Shown here piece after piece: positions 17,941 to 26,246 of a stretch of DNA of 64,000 bases (within the stretch, counting starts at the first letter, position 1; every line of letters starts with the position of its first letter). The stretch spans positions 1-64,000 of the forward strand of contig CALLFZ010000031.1 of NCBI GenBank assembly GCA_938010045.1, given 5' to 3'. The notes below the pieces were generated by a model, which saw only the letters and a list, made by a program, of their open reading frames with translations, had not been told where the DNA came from and did not search any database. The position numbers were made by a program, and so were the translations under genes. This stretch comes from an uncultured bacterium (GTDB lineage Bacteria; Verrucomicrobiota; Kiritimatiellia; PWTM01).

Positions 17941-18627
17941 ATGGCTCCGATCGGAATCACTGGACGCAGAGGTTTCCTGCTCGCGACGGCGGCGGCGGCC
18001 GGTGCGGCGCTTCCGGGCGCCGGGGCGGAGGGCGCGAAGACCGGACGCGTCCTGATCCTCGGCGTGGCGTGCAGCCCGCGCAGGGGCAAAACGACGGCTC
18101 GAGCGGTGCAGATCGCCCTGGATGCCGCTCGCGCGGCGGACCCGCGCGTCGACACAGAACTGATCGATCTGGGCGGCCTCAAAGTCGGTGGCTTCGCCAA
18201 GCCCCAGCCGGAGGACGATTTCACGCCGCTGCTGGCGAAGTTCAAGGATCCAGCGGTTGGTGGCCTGATCATCGGTTCGCCCAGCTATTTCCGCGCGCCG
18301 AGTTCTCTGTGCCGGGCGTTCATCGAGCGCTGCGCGCCGTTGCGCGAGCCCCACATGGTGCTCGCCAACAAGCCCGTCGGCGTAGTCGCGGTTGGCGGCT
18401 TCCGCAATGGCGGCCAGGAGCTGGTGATCTCGGAGATTCTCACCTCGATGCTCTGTTTTGGCATGGTGCCGTGCGGTGGCAACGCGCCGGCCTTCCAGGG
18501 CGCGACGGTCTTGTCGAAGGACGACGACATCGCCGAGGACGACCTTGGTCTCGATACGGCGCGCAAGCTCGGCGCCCGTATCGCGGCGGCGGCGCTGCGA
18601 GCGGCCGGCCTGGCCGCCACGGCCTGA
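17941..18627 (+). CDS. Tat-exported flavodoxin-like NAD(P)H-dependent oxidoreductase
   Basis: 228 residues from the ATG at 17941, chosen because AAAGGAGGA lies just upstream; the track ORF opens about 490 bases earlier. The N-terminus is a Tat-type signal (GRRGFLLATAAAAGAAL). The mature part matches the NADPH-dependent FMN reductase/flavodoxin family: ILGVACSPRRGKTTARAV (FMN-phosphate loop), then GLIIGSPSYFRAPSSLCRAFIERC and GVVAVGGFRNGGQE. Iron-sulfur-flavoprotein relatives carry Cys ligands, which are not evident here. Export of a flavin oxidoreductase by Tat fits cofactor loading in the cytoplasm. The gene stands alone between two direct repeats. Confidence 0.75.
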   Translation: MAPIGITGRRGFLLATAAAAGAALPGAGAEGAKTGRVLILGVACSPRRGKTTARAVQIALDAARAADPRVDTELIDLGGLKVGGFAKPQPEDDFTPLLAKFKDPAVGGLIIGSPSYFRAPSSLCRAFIERCAPLREPHMVLANKPVGVVAVGGFRNGGQELVISEILTSMLCFGMVPCGGNAPAFQGATVLSKDDDIAEDDLGLDTARKLGARIAAAALRAAGLAATA

Positions 18628-18661
18628 CGCGGTCAGCGTCGAGGTGGCGGGGATCGCATCG

Positions 18662-18796
18662 ATGTGCCGCGATGCGATCGCGGCCGACTCATGCCCAGCC
18701 GGCACACGCCGTGGAGGCCGGGTTGTTCGGCGCGGTGCCAGCCGCGACGAACACCGGGCGGGACAGGTCACCGTGTCCGCTCGCGGGCAGACGAAC
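18662..18796. repeat. Imperfect ~135-bp direct repeat, copy 2
   Basis: Second copy of the element at 17592-17726, here in the 390-base gap downstream of the flavodoxin-like gene. The two copies are in the same orientation and bracket exactly one gene. A shorter stretch resembling the middle of the element (GGCGCGG-GC-AGCCGCGACGAA) is also seen near 56906-56930. The remaining sequence to 19017 contains no gene that I can support. Confidence 0.65.
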
Positions 18797-19017
18797 CTTT
18801 CATCGGTGCCGCGGTGTTCGTGTCGCGAAACAACGCGGTCGACCAAGGCGGGATCCATCCCGCGCCGATTCCGCTGGCGCGGTGTGGTGGGAGGTTGTGT
18901 TCGGCTGCGGAGGGCGGCCGACTCTGGGTGACCTTGCCCTGAGTCGAGGGGCATGCCCAGTTTGCCGATGCTCAGCGATGACGCTGAGGCAATGCGCAAT
19001 GGCCGTGCGAGGCCGGA

Positions 19018-20412
19018 TTACAGCGGGCGACCGTTGAGCGTGCCTGTGTTGCGCTTGAGCATCGCGACGATCGCGTCGACGTCGGCGTCAGAGAGTGGCC
19101 GGCGATTGAGCCTCGGCACGAAGTGATCGTGCATCAGGCGCACCACGTTGCGCAGATCCGTTTGCGAGCCGTCATGCAGGTAGGGGAAGGTGAGCGCGAG
19201 ATTGCGCAGTAGCGGCACTTTCATCTTGAAGCGGTCGGCCTCATTTTGCGTGACGTTGAAACGGCCGAAGTCGTCCTTTTGCGGCGCGCGGCCGAGCGCT
19301 TTGAAGAAGGCGGCGGGGTTGTGGGGCTTTTCGAACGAGCGTCCGCCCATGGGTTCGCCGACGTGGCAGGTGGCGCAACTGTGCGCCTTGAACAGCTCGA
19401 GCCCGCGCGCCTCGGTGGCCGTGAGCGCTGCGCGGTCGCCCTTCAGGTAACGGTCCACGGGGGAGTCGGGCGTAACGAGCCCTTTCTCGAATTCGGCGAT
19501 GGCATCCTGTACGTTCGCGGCGGTCCAGGCCGCGTCGGCGCCGTAGATCTCGCGGTAGATTGCCGTGAGCGTCTCGTCCTTGGCCAGCTTGGCGAGGACA
19601 TCGTCCCACTTCGCGTCCATCTCGATCGGGTTGACGACCGGCTGGCCGGCCTGGTCGGCGAGGTCCTTGGCGCGGCCATCCCAGAACTGCGCGAGGTTGA
19701 AACCGGAGTTGAAGACGGTGGGCGAGTTGATGCTGCCGAGCTGGTTGCGAACGCCCACGGAGAACTGGCGCTGGTCGGTGCCGCCCTTGGCCAGATCGTG
19801 GCAACTGGCGCAGGAGATGGTGTCGTCGCCCGAGAGCCGCTTGTCGTGGTAGAGCTTGTCGCCGAGCTCGACTTTGCGCGGATTGAGCGGCTCCGGCCAG
19901 CGCGGCGGCAGGGGTTGCACGGGGAAGACCGCAAACTCCGGCGACGCGAGCCCGCGCGTGAAGTTCTGCCTGCGGACCTCGTGCACCCATTCGAGGAGCG
20001 TCCGCTGTTCCGCCGTGGAGAGGGTCGCGTTCCAGTGCATCGCGAGGTAGGGCAGGATCGGCATCGTCCCGAGCTCGACCGACTGTTCGAGCTTGGCGAT
20101 CGCGACCTCGTCGGCGCCGTGCTTCTCCAGCAGGCGCTGAGCGTCCCATATCGCGACACCGTCCGTCACGTGGCGTCGGATCAGTGAGGAGGCAATCGGA
20201 AGGTTCGCGTACCACGGCAGGCCCGGATCCTGCATATGGCACATGACACACTTCGCTTCGAGGATCGCCTTCGCGGCGGCCTCTGTTGCGCTGGCGGTTG
20301 GCAGACTGCGGAACGAATCACGCACCGGAACCGGCACGATCAAGTTGATGAGCGGGAAGGCCAAGCCGAGCAGAACCAGCACCAGGATGATCACCCACGC
20401 CCGTCGTTTCAT
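19018..20412 (-). CDS. Triheme cytochrome c peroxidase (MauG/CcpA family with extra N-terminal heme domain)
   Basis: 464 residues with an N-terminal membrane anchor or signal (WVIILVLVLLGLAFPLINLIV). Three heme-c motifs are visible: CVMCH (residue 55), CASCH (about 201) and CATCH (about 344). The first belongs to an added heme-binding domain ending before residue 150. The other two form the standard di-heme peroxidase core, with conserved segments LGDKLYHDKRLSGDDTISC, FNSGFNLAQFWDGRAKDLADQ and NPIEMDAKWDDVL. The enzyme reduces hydrogen peroxide, or oxidises a partner, in the periplasm. The C-terminal KVPLLRNLALTFPYLHDGS is typical of the family. It appears to be a single-gene unit. Confidence 0.9.
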   Translation of the reverse strand: MKRRAWVIILVLVLLGLAFPLINLIVPVPVRDSFRSLPTASATEAAAKAILEAKCVMCHMQDPGLPWYANLPIASSLIRRHVTDGVAIWDAQRLLEKHGADEVAIAKLEQSVELGTMPILPYLAMHWNATLSTAEQRTLLEWVHEVRRQNFTRGLASPEFAVFPVQPLPPRWPEPLNPRKVELGDKLYHDKRLSGDDTISCASCHDLAKGGTDQRQFSVGVRNQLGSINSPTVFNSGFNLAQFWDGRAKDLADQAGQPVVNPIEMDAKWDDVLAKLAKDETLTAIYREIYGADAAWTAANVQDAIAEFEKGLVTPDSPVDRYLKGDRAALTATEARGLELFKAHSCATCHVGEPMGGRSFEKPHNPAAFFKALGRAPQKDDFGRFNVTQNEADRFKMKVPLLRNLALTFPYLHDGSQTDLRNVVRLMHDHFVPRLNRRPLSDADVDAIVAMLKRNTGTLNGRPL

Positions 20413-20540
20413 GCGTCAGCTCTCCGTCGTGGCACCCCGCCCAGACCTGGCTGCAGTATAGAAGACTCTCGTGCCGGCCGCAATTGGGGTCCGTTGCTGG
20501 GGTGGGCGAAGGGGTGTGTGCGCGGCGGCTCCCGTGGGGA

Positions 20541-21698
20541 TCAGCCGTCCGAGCGCCATCGAGGATCGCGGGGCGTGGAGGACAGCACGTGCGCGCCGCG
20601 CTCCGTGACGAGCACGAGGTCCTCGATGCGAATGCCGCCCTCGCCCGGCAAATACACTCCCGGTTCGATCGTCACGACCATGCCCGCCTCGATCGGATCC
20701 TCCGATGTCGGGCCTAGGCGTGGAAACTCGTGGATTTCGAGTCCGACGCCGTGGCCGAGACCATGCCCGAAGAGGGGGGCCAGGCCCGCTTGGCGGAGAT
20801 GCCGTCGAGCGACCGCATCCACCTGGCGGCCCGTCATGCCGGGGCGGATCGCGGCGATGGCGGCGGCGCGCGCGTCGTTCACATGCCGGTATAGATCGCG
20901 CCAACGCCGCGAGATGCGGCCCGCCCAGACGACGCGGGTCATATCCGAACAGTAGCGGTCCACGACGGCTCCCATGTCGAGAAGGAGGGGCTCCGCGTGC
21001 GCCCATCGGCGTTCGCTCGGTTCGTGGTGGCAGCGTGACGCGTGGGGGCCGGTGGCGACGATGGTGGGGAACGCTTCGCCTTCGGACACCGCGTCCAACG
21101 CCGCGCGGATGCGCCGGCGGATTTCCCATTCGCTCGCGCCGGGGCGAATCTCTGCGCATGCCTCGTGAAAGGCGAGATCGTTGGCTGCCGCGGCTCGTCG
21201 AATGCGTTCGAGTTCGTGGGCGGATTTGATGGCTCGCTGGCGGCCGATGGCTGGGTCCAGTGGCACCCACGCGCGCACGCCGCGCGCGGCGCGGCGCCAA
21301 GCTTCCACGCGCTGCCAATCCACCCGCGCGGCCTCGAACCCGATGCGACGCCATCGCCGCGACTCGGCTCGCCCCATCCAGCCGGCGGTCGCGCGCGGAA
21401 TCGGATGCACATCGAAGAGGCCCGCCGCGGCGGATGCGGCTTCACGGTAGCGGAAATCGGTGTAGAACCGTGCCCGCCCCTCGAGCGGCACCACCAGCAC
21501 TCCGTTGCTGGTGATCACTCCCGTGTAGTAGAGCCGGTTCACGGGGCTGACGATCCACGCGGCGTCAAGCTTCAATGTCGCCATGGTTCGGCGCAGCGCG
21601 TCGAGGCGGGCGCGGCACTCGTCGGTGGGGAACGGGGCCGGCGGGCCGCCCGCGACCGGCTCTGCGGCAGGACGGTGGGGGGGGAGCGTGATGTTCAT
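20541..21698 (-). CDS. Xaa-Pro aminopeptidase (M24 family)
   Basis: 385 residues. The N-terminal creatinase-like domain (LDALRRTMATLKLDAAWIVSPVNRLYYTGV) is followed by the pita-bread catalytic domain. All five metal ligands are present: LLLDMGA (Asp), CSDMTR (Asp), GHGLGHGVGLEIHE (His), TIEPGVYLPG (Glu) and GIRIEDLVLV (Glu). It hydrolyses the N-terminal residue of peptides with proline at position 2 and is probably cytoplasmic, as no signal is seen. The RdgC-like gene lies 15 bases upstream on the same strand, so the two may be co-transcribed. Confidence 0.9.
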   Translation of the reverse strand: MNITLPPHRPAAEPVAGGPPAPFPTDECRARLDALRRTMATLKLDAAWIVSPVNRLYYTGVITSNGVLVVPLEGRARFYTDFRYREAASAAAGLFDVHPIPRATAGWMGRAESRRWRRIGFEAARVDWQRVEAWRRAARGVRAWVPLDPAIGRQRAIKSAHELERIRRAAAANDLAFHEACAEIRPGASEWEIRRRIRAALDAVSEGEAFPTIVATGPHASRCHHEPSERRWAHAEPLLLDMGAVVDRYCSDMTRVVWAGRISRRWRDLYRHVNDARAAAIAAIRPGMTGRQVDAVARRHLRQAGLAPLFGHGLGHGVGLEIHEFPRLGPTSEDPIEAGMVVTIEPGVYLPGEGGIRIEDLVLVTERGAHVLSSTPRDPRWRSDG

Positions 21699-21713
21699 GG
21701 GTTGGTCGTCACC

Positions 21714-22793
21714 TCAATGTTCGGCGATCCACTGTTCGATCGCGCGCCGTACGCGCGGCCATTCGGCGCCGTCGGTCCGCGCATCGAGAAACCGGCGGTA
21801 GAGCGCCAGCCAGACCCGCCGGAACTCGTGCAGTTGGCGGGCGCGGTCCTGGAAGACGCTCACCGGATCGCGCAGCTCGGGATCGATGGTCGGCGCGAAC
21901 GAGCGAAACGCAAAGGTGCGGCCCTCGACCGCACAGGTCCATTCGCGCGCGCCGCAGGCCAGTCGAAGGGAGGCGCGCCGCAGCAATTTGCCCGCCCGCA
22001 GCGCCGCGCGCGCTTCGACACCGGCCAACGGCTGGCCGCGACGGACGACCGCCTCGAGCGCGCCGTCGCCCTCGTCGGCGCCGAGGACGAGTGGCCCTTC
22101 GAGCACGTAGCCGGCCCGCCCGAGGCCTGGCACCTCGAGTTCGTTCTCGCCGGCGTCGAGCGCGAACCATAGCCAGGTCAGAAACTCGCACCCCGGGTCC
22201 GTTTCGCCGGTCCCCCGCGCCCGGAACGGCGGCCAGTCTCGCGGGTGCGGGGCGCGCAGCTCGCGGGCCGCATCGGTCGGGTCCAACGCGTCGAGCCGCC
22301 GCCCGAACGTATGCTGCCACCACACGGCGAGCCGGTCGGACACTGCCTCGGACATGGCCGAGGCGTAGGCGACGCCCTCGACGGGATCCGCGATGAGCTG
22401 CGTGACGCCGAGCGTGGGTGGCGATTCGCGGCACAGTCGTTCCGTGACTTCCTTCCGCAGGTGGGCACGGGCGCGCCGGTCGAGGAACGGCCGGCTCGAG
22501 CCCGCCAACCGCGCGAGCTCCTCGGCCTGGAGGGTGGCCTTGAGGTAGGCGGACGGCGGACGGCGCGCCGCCCGCACCAACAGCATACGAATCCATCCGC
22601 CGTAGGTGAGATGGTCCGCTGTGACCGGCAGGTCGAGCGCGTGTCGGCCGCCGGTCCATCCCTGCGCGGGCTCTATCCCGATGGCCGACAGCGGCGGACA
22701 GGCGTGGTGCCGCACGGCGTCGGCCCAGTTGGCGGGCAATTCGCCGCGCCAGCGGAAGATGCGGAATCCGATGCGTCCTCGTTCAAAGCTCAT
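21714..22793 (-). CDS. RdgC-like protein (tentative)
   Basis: 359 residues from the ATG at 22793; the 116 residues upstream in the track ORF overlap the divergent exosortase gene and are rejected. The opening MSFERGRIGFRIFRW resembles the start of RdgC-like proteins, which are DNA-binding modulators of RecA-dependent recombination, and of a related family in PVC bacteria. The pattern ending TLGVTQLIADPVEGVAYAS also fits. The C-terminal half is not recognised. The match is by general pattern only, with no catalytic residues to check, so an unknown family is a fair alternative. It lies in a possible two-gene unit with the M24 peptidase. Confidence 0.4.
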   Translation of the reverse strand: MSFERGRIGFRIFRWRGELPANWADAVRHHACPPLSAIGIEPAQGWTGGRHALDLPVTADHLTYGGWIRMLLVRAARRPPSAYLKATLQAEELARLAGSSRPFLDRRARAHLRKEVTERLCRESPPTLGVTQLIADPVEGVAYASAMSEAVSDRLAVWWQHTFGRRLDALDPTDAARELRAPHPRDWPPFRARGTGETDPGCEFLTWLWFALDAGENELEVPGLGRAGYVLEGPLVLGADEGDGALEAVVRRGQPLAGVEARAALRAGKLLRRASLRLACGAREWTCAVEGRTFAFRSFAPTIDPELRDPVSVFQDRARQLHEFRRVWLALYRRFLDARTDGAEWPRVRRAIEQWIAEH

Positions 22794-22891
22794 GACCGGT
22801 GTTGTGCCAGGGCTGCGGACTATAGCCCCGCCGCGCTCTGGCTGCCAGCGGCGCAGTGCGGCGGATCCGCGGGTCGGTGGGCGCTCGTCCG

Positions 22892-22919
22892 TTGACGCAA
22901 TCGCCGTGTGCGGTACACT
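22892..22919 (+). promoter_or_regulatory. Candidate promoter immediately before the exosortase gene
   Basis: TTGACG (22892-22897) and TACACT (22914-22919) are separated by 16 bases, and the ATG at 22930 follows ten bases after the -10. If real, the transcript would start within a few bases of the start codon, so the mRNA would be leaderless or nearly so. Alternatively translation starts at a downstream GTG (22951). This is a weak two-box match in GC-rich DNA. Confidence 0.35.
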
Positions 22920-22929
22920 GATAAGGCGT

Positions 22930-23949
22930 ATGAACGGTCGCGAGCCACGGGTGCCTCGGGTTCGACTCCTCAGCGAGCGTTGGCCATTGGCTGCCCTGGA
23001 GCCGGTCGAGTGGCTGCAGATCGGAGTGGCCGCCGCCATCGCGGCCGGTCTTTTTGCGCTGTTCCATTTTCTCGGCAACACGGTGGCCGATGCCGGCGGC
23101 CGTTCGGCGTTTCTCTGGATGTTTGCGCGCTGGCAGGACAAGATCTCGTTCGGCGGCGCGGACTACAGCCACGGCTATCTGATTCCCTTCGTCAGCCTCT
23201 GGGCGCTCTGGTTTAAACGCCACGATCTGATGACCGCGCGCCGCTCGCTGGCGCCCGCGGGGCTGGTGCTGATCGCGCTGGCGTTGGCGATGCACTGGAT
23301 TGGCGCGAAAATGCAACAGACCCGCGTCTCGCTCATGGCGCTCATCCTGCTGCTGTGGGCGCTGCCGTACTACTTTTACGGGTGGAATTTCGCGCGGCAC
23401 CTGCTGTTTCCCGTCGGATACCTCATCTTCTGTATCCCGATGAACTTTCTCGATGTGATCGCATTTCCGCTCCGAATGTTTGCGACGACGGTGTCGGTTG
23501 CGATTCTGCGCGGGCTGGGCGTGGACGTGGTGCAGACGGGGTCCGCGATCCGCGCGCTGACGCCGCTGGGCACCGAGCGGTGGGGGGTGGACGTCGCGAA
23601 TCCGTGCAGCGGCCTCCGATCGCTGCTCGCGATGACGGCGCTGACGGCCGCCTATGCGTTTGCCACGCAGCGCACGTTGTGGAAAAAGCTCGTGTTGTTT
23701 GCCGCCAGCATTCCGCTCGCGATCGCCGGGAACATCGTTCGGATCGTGGTGATCGGCCTGATCGCGGAGTCGTTTGGCGAGAAGGTGGCGGTGGGTCTCA
23801 TCCACGAGTACTCCGGCTACGTCGTGTTTATCGTCGCGATCGCGCTGATGGTGGCGTTTGGCTCGATCTTGAACACGGACGTGCGCGCCTGGTGGAGGAG
23901 CCTGCGCGATCGCTGGTGGGGCGAGGCCGCTCCGCCGGTTCGCCCATGA
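22930..23949 (+). CDS. Exosortase
   Basis: 339 residues from the ATG at 22930, with about eight membrane segments. The catalytic triad of the exosortase/archaeosortase family is intact: Cys226 in NPCSGLRSLLA, Arg271 in AGNIVRIVVIG and His292 in LIHEYSGYVVF. Exosortases cleave or transfer proteins bearing a C-terminal sorting signal (PEP-CTERM, VPDSG-CTERM and similar) at the inner membrane, usually in bacteria making exopolysaccharide. The EpsI gene follows with an ATGA overlap, and a CPBP protease is about 2.7 kb downstream. No protein with a clear sorting signal is found in this window. Confidence 0.93.
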   Translation: MNGREPRVPRVRLLSERWPLAALEPVEWLQIGVAAAIAAGLFALFHFLGNTVADAGGRSAFLWMFARWQDKISFGGADYSHGYLIPFVSLWALWFKRHDLMTARRSLAPAGLVLIALALAMHWIGAKMQQTRVSLMALILLLWALPYYFYGWNFARHLLFPVGYLIFCIPMNFLDVIAFPLRMFATTVSVAILRGLGVDVVQTGSAIRALTPLGTERWGVDVANPCSGLRSLLAMTALTAAYAFATQRTLWKKLVLFAASIPLAIAGNIVRIVVIGLIAESFGEKVAVGLIHEYSGYVVFIVAIALMVAFGSILNTDVRAWWRSLRDRWWGEAAPPVRP

Positions 23950-24734
23950 AACGCTTTGCGGCCACCGTTCTACCCGTGCTGGCGCTGATGGCGGTGACGG
24001 CGTGGGCATTGTCGGCGTTCGTCGACGTATCGCTGGCCGATCAGGCCGGGGTCCGCATGGAGCTACCGGCGCAGGTGGGTAACTGGACCGCGCACGAGCT
24101 GCGTTTCTGCCACAACCCCGAGTGCAAGCGCGAGTTCCGGCTGGACGAGCTTTCTTCGGCCGACGCCCGTTGCCCGGCGTGCGGCTCGTCGCTCCACACG
24201 ATGACGCTCGAGGAGTACGAGCAGCTTCCGAAGGACACGGAGTTCCGCAAGGCCATCTACGAGAATGCCGCGGGGCAGGCGGTGCAGGTTTCAATCGTGC
24301 TCACCGGACGGGAACGCGAAAGCATTCACCGGCCGGAGCGGTGTCTGGTGGGGCAGGGATTTCACCTGACCGGCGGTGGCGTCGAACAGTTCACGCGGCC
24401 GGATGGACGGCCGCTGTCGGTGATGATCTGGCTGACGCGTCGCGAGTCGCCCGGCGCCGTGGGCGAGCAGGCGGGGTATTACGCGTATTGGTTTGTCGGC
24501 CAGGGCCGCGAGACGCCGCGGCATCTGATGCGAATGTTCTGGTTGGCGTGGGACCGCGTCGTGCACAGCGTGGCGCACCGCTGGGCTTACATTTCTGTGG
24601 CCGGCTGGCGCAACCCGGATCGCGACGATTACCGCCAGCAGCTCGCGGAATTCATTCCGGAGCTTCACCGCGCGCTGGTGCTCGACGCGCCCGCGCGCAC
24701 CGCGACCCGGAATCCAACATCCGCCCCGCAGTAG
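23946..24734 (+). CDS. EpsI family exosortase-associated protein with inserted zinc ribbon
   Basis: 262 residues, starting in an ATGA overlap with the exosortase stop. It has an N-terminal anchor (VLPVLALMAVTAWALSAFV) and then the EpsI opening MELPAQVGNWTAHEL. The body includes VSIVLTGRERESIHRPERCLVGQGF, the signature EpsI segment with a conserved Cys, and YYAYWFVGQG. Unusually, a four-cysteine zinc ribbon (CHNPECKREF...CPACGSSL) is placed between the opening strand and the main domain at about residues 56-85. EpsI is required with exosortase for export or anchoring; its activity is unknown. The last 70 bases overlap the convergent SUMF1-type gene. Confidence 0.88.
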   Translation: MKRFAATVLPVLALMAVTAWALSAFVDVSLADQAGVRMELPAQVGNWTAHELRFCHNPECKREFRLDELSSADARCPACGSSLHTMTLEEYEQLPKDTEFRKAIYENAAGQAVQVSIVLTGRERESIHRPERCLVGQGFHLTGGGVEQFTRPDGRPLSVMIWLTRRESPGAVGEQAGYYAYWFVGQGRETPRHLMRMFWLAWDRVVHSVAHRWAYISVAGWRNPDRDDYRQQLAEFIPELHRALVLDAPARTATRNPTSAPQ

Positions 24735-25420
24735 TCGGCGCGGAACACGGTTCGCCGGAAGACCATGCACGCGGCGGCCGTCCGTTCCGACCATGCTCCG
24801 CCCAGCGCCAGTGCGCCGTGATCGCGCCGATCCGCGCACCACTCGAAGACATTTCCCGACATATCGTGGAGGCCGAACGGGTTCGGCGGATGGGAGCCGA
24901 CGGGGCGCGTGCCATCGAGATTCCAGACCATGCGTCCTTCGGGAGGACCCCAGCCCCACGGCCAGCGCGCGCCCTCGATTCCTCCGCGCGCCGCCGCTTC
25001 CCACTGGTCCGCCGTCGGCAGCCGGACGATCCGCCCCAGGCGCGCCGAGAGCCAGCGACAGTAGGCCTCCGCCTCGGCGTGGGTGATCGAGGCGATCGGA
25101 TGCCGCGCTCGACCGGGCGCTGGCCGCCAGCGGCCACGCCGAAGCACGAGGTCCGGATGCGGGTCGCGAACGGGTCGCGCGCCGGCCGCGTTCAAATATT
25201 CCGCGAATTGCGCGACGGTGACTTCGAACACTCCGATCTCGAACGCGTCGAGGCGGACGCGCCGCGGCGGATTCTCCGGTCCGGCCTCGCGGCTGCCCAG
25301 CCAGTACTCGCCGCCGGGGATCCGCACAAGACGGGGCACAGGGGGCGGACCACATCCGGCCGCGATCATCGCGGCGCCGAGCAGGGCGACGCGGGCTCGC
25401 GCCCTCACGCACACGGCCAT
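24665..25420 (-). CDS. SUMF1/FGE-domain lipoprotein
   Basis: 251 residues from the ATG at 25420. It begins with a lipoprotein signal (ARVALLGAAMIAAGCG, lipobox AAGC), so the mature protein is probably tethered to a membrane. The rest is a formylglycine-generating-enzyme-type (SUMF1) domain: LVRIPGGEYWLGS, FEVTVAQFAEYLN, AEAYCRWLSARLGRIVRLPTADQWEAAARGG, FGLHDMSGNVFEWC and ADVGFRVAV. The Cys arrangement of true FGE is not evident, so oxidation of sulfatases is not implied; many such domains are non-catalytic or bind ligands. Its start overlaps the metallo-beta-lactamase gene by 16 bases and its end overlaps EpsI on the opposite strand. Confidence 0.8.
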   Translation of the reverse strand: MAVCVRARARVALLGAAMIAAGCGPPPVPRLVRIPGGEYWLGSREAGPENPPRRVRLDAFEIGVFEVTVAQFAEYLNAAGARPVRDPHPDLVLRRGRWRPAPGRARHPIASITHAEAEAYCRWLSARLGRIVRLPTADQWEAAARGGIEGARWPWGWGPPEGRMVWNLDGTRPVGSHPPNPFGLHDMSGNVFEWCADRRDHGALALGGAWSERTAAACMVFRRTVFRADYCGADVGFRVAVRAGASSTSAR

Positions 25421-26190
25421 GGCTCGGCCGGACGGTCCGGATAGGTGGGTCGCAATCTCAGGCGAACGTGTCCAGCGCGACGCAGTTCCTCCTCGATCGT
25501 CTGCCGCGCGAAGTCGGGCTCGTTGCACTCTTGTGAGAGGTGCGCGAGATAGACGTCCGTCAACTCCGGTCCCGCCGCCTCCAGCAGCAGCGCGGCGGCG
25601 GCGCGATTCGAGAGATGGCCCTGCCGGCTCAAAATTCGCTGCTTCAGCGACCAAGGGCGACGCGAGTCGCGCAGCATCCGTTCGTCGTGGTTGGCCTCGA
25701 GGACGAGTGCGCGGCAGACCTGTAGGCGCGTGCTGACCAACGTCGTGCCCGTTCCAAGATCGGTCACGATTCCGATCGTCGTATCGTGGTGCGAGATCAA
25801 AAACCCGACTGGGTCGTACGCGTCATGTGGCACTGCGAAGGGCGTAATTTGAAGGTCACCGATTTCAAACGGGTGGCCGGTGTGGAAGAGCGTCCACCGC
25901 ACCTCCTCGAAGTCCGGCGTCTGCAGCGCGCCTTCGCGGGTGCCTTCGTTCGCGAACACCTCCACGCCGTATTTCTGTTGAAGCCGCGGGATGCCCGCGA
26001 TGTGGTCGCTGTGCTCGTGGCTCACCACGACCGCGCGCAGCGACGAGGCCGACTGGCCAATCGCCGCCAGCCGCTCTTCGAGTGTGCGCCGACGGAAGCC
26101 CGCGTCCACGAGAATCGCGGTCGTGTCCGATGCCACCCAAGTGGCGTTGCCCGCGCTGCTGCTCCCCAGCACACAGAATCGTAGCGCCAT
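25405..26190 (-). CDS. Metallo-beta-lactamase fold hydrolase (YycJ/WalJ-like)
   Basis: 261 residues from the ATG at 26190; the track start at 26385 is too early. The metal site is complete: VVVSHEHSDHIAG (HxHxDH), FAVPHDAYDPVGF (His), IVTDLGTGT (Asp) and a final LAHLSQECN (His). This pattern fits the YycJ/WalJ subgroup, which has been linked to DNA repair and cell-wall regulation, with predicted nuclease or phosphodiesterase activity. No signal peptide is seen, so it is cytoplasmic. It overlaps the SUMF1 lipoprotein gene by 16 bases, so the two are probably co-transcribed. Two short palindromes lie 57-106 bases upstream. Confidence 0.85.
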   Translation of the reverse strand: MALRFCVLGSSSAGNATWVASDTTAILVDAGFRRRTLEERLAAIGQSASSLRAVVVSHEHSDHIAGIPRLQQKYGVEVFANEGTREGALQTPDFEEVRWTLFHTGHPFEIGDLQITPFAVPHDAYDPVGFLISHHDTTIGIVTDLGTGTTLVSTRLQVCRALVLEANHDERMLRDSRRPWSLKQRILSRQGHLSNRAAAALLLEAAGPELTDVYLAHLSQECNEPDFARQTIEEELRRAGHVRLRLRPTYPDRPAEPWPCA

Positions 26191-26246
26191 CGCGCGCCCA
26201 CTATACCTTGCCGGCGCCAGTCCGACCACAGCGCCGAGGCGGGCGG

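Noticed and set aside
22945-22975. tRNA-like GGTTCGACTCC string
   Set aside because: It lies inside the exosortase coding region and no cloverleaf with acceptor stem can be formed around it.
24665-25420. Formylglycine-generating enzyme serving a sulfatase locus
   Set aside because: The catalytic Cys pattern of true FGE is not evident and there is no sulfatase gene in the window.
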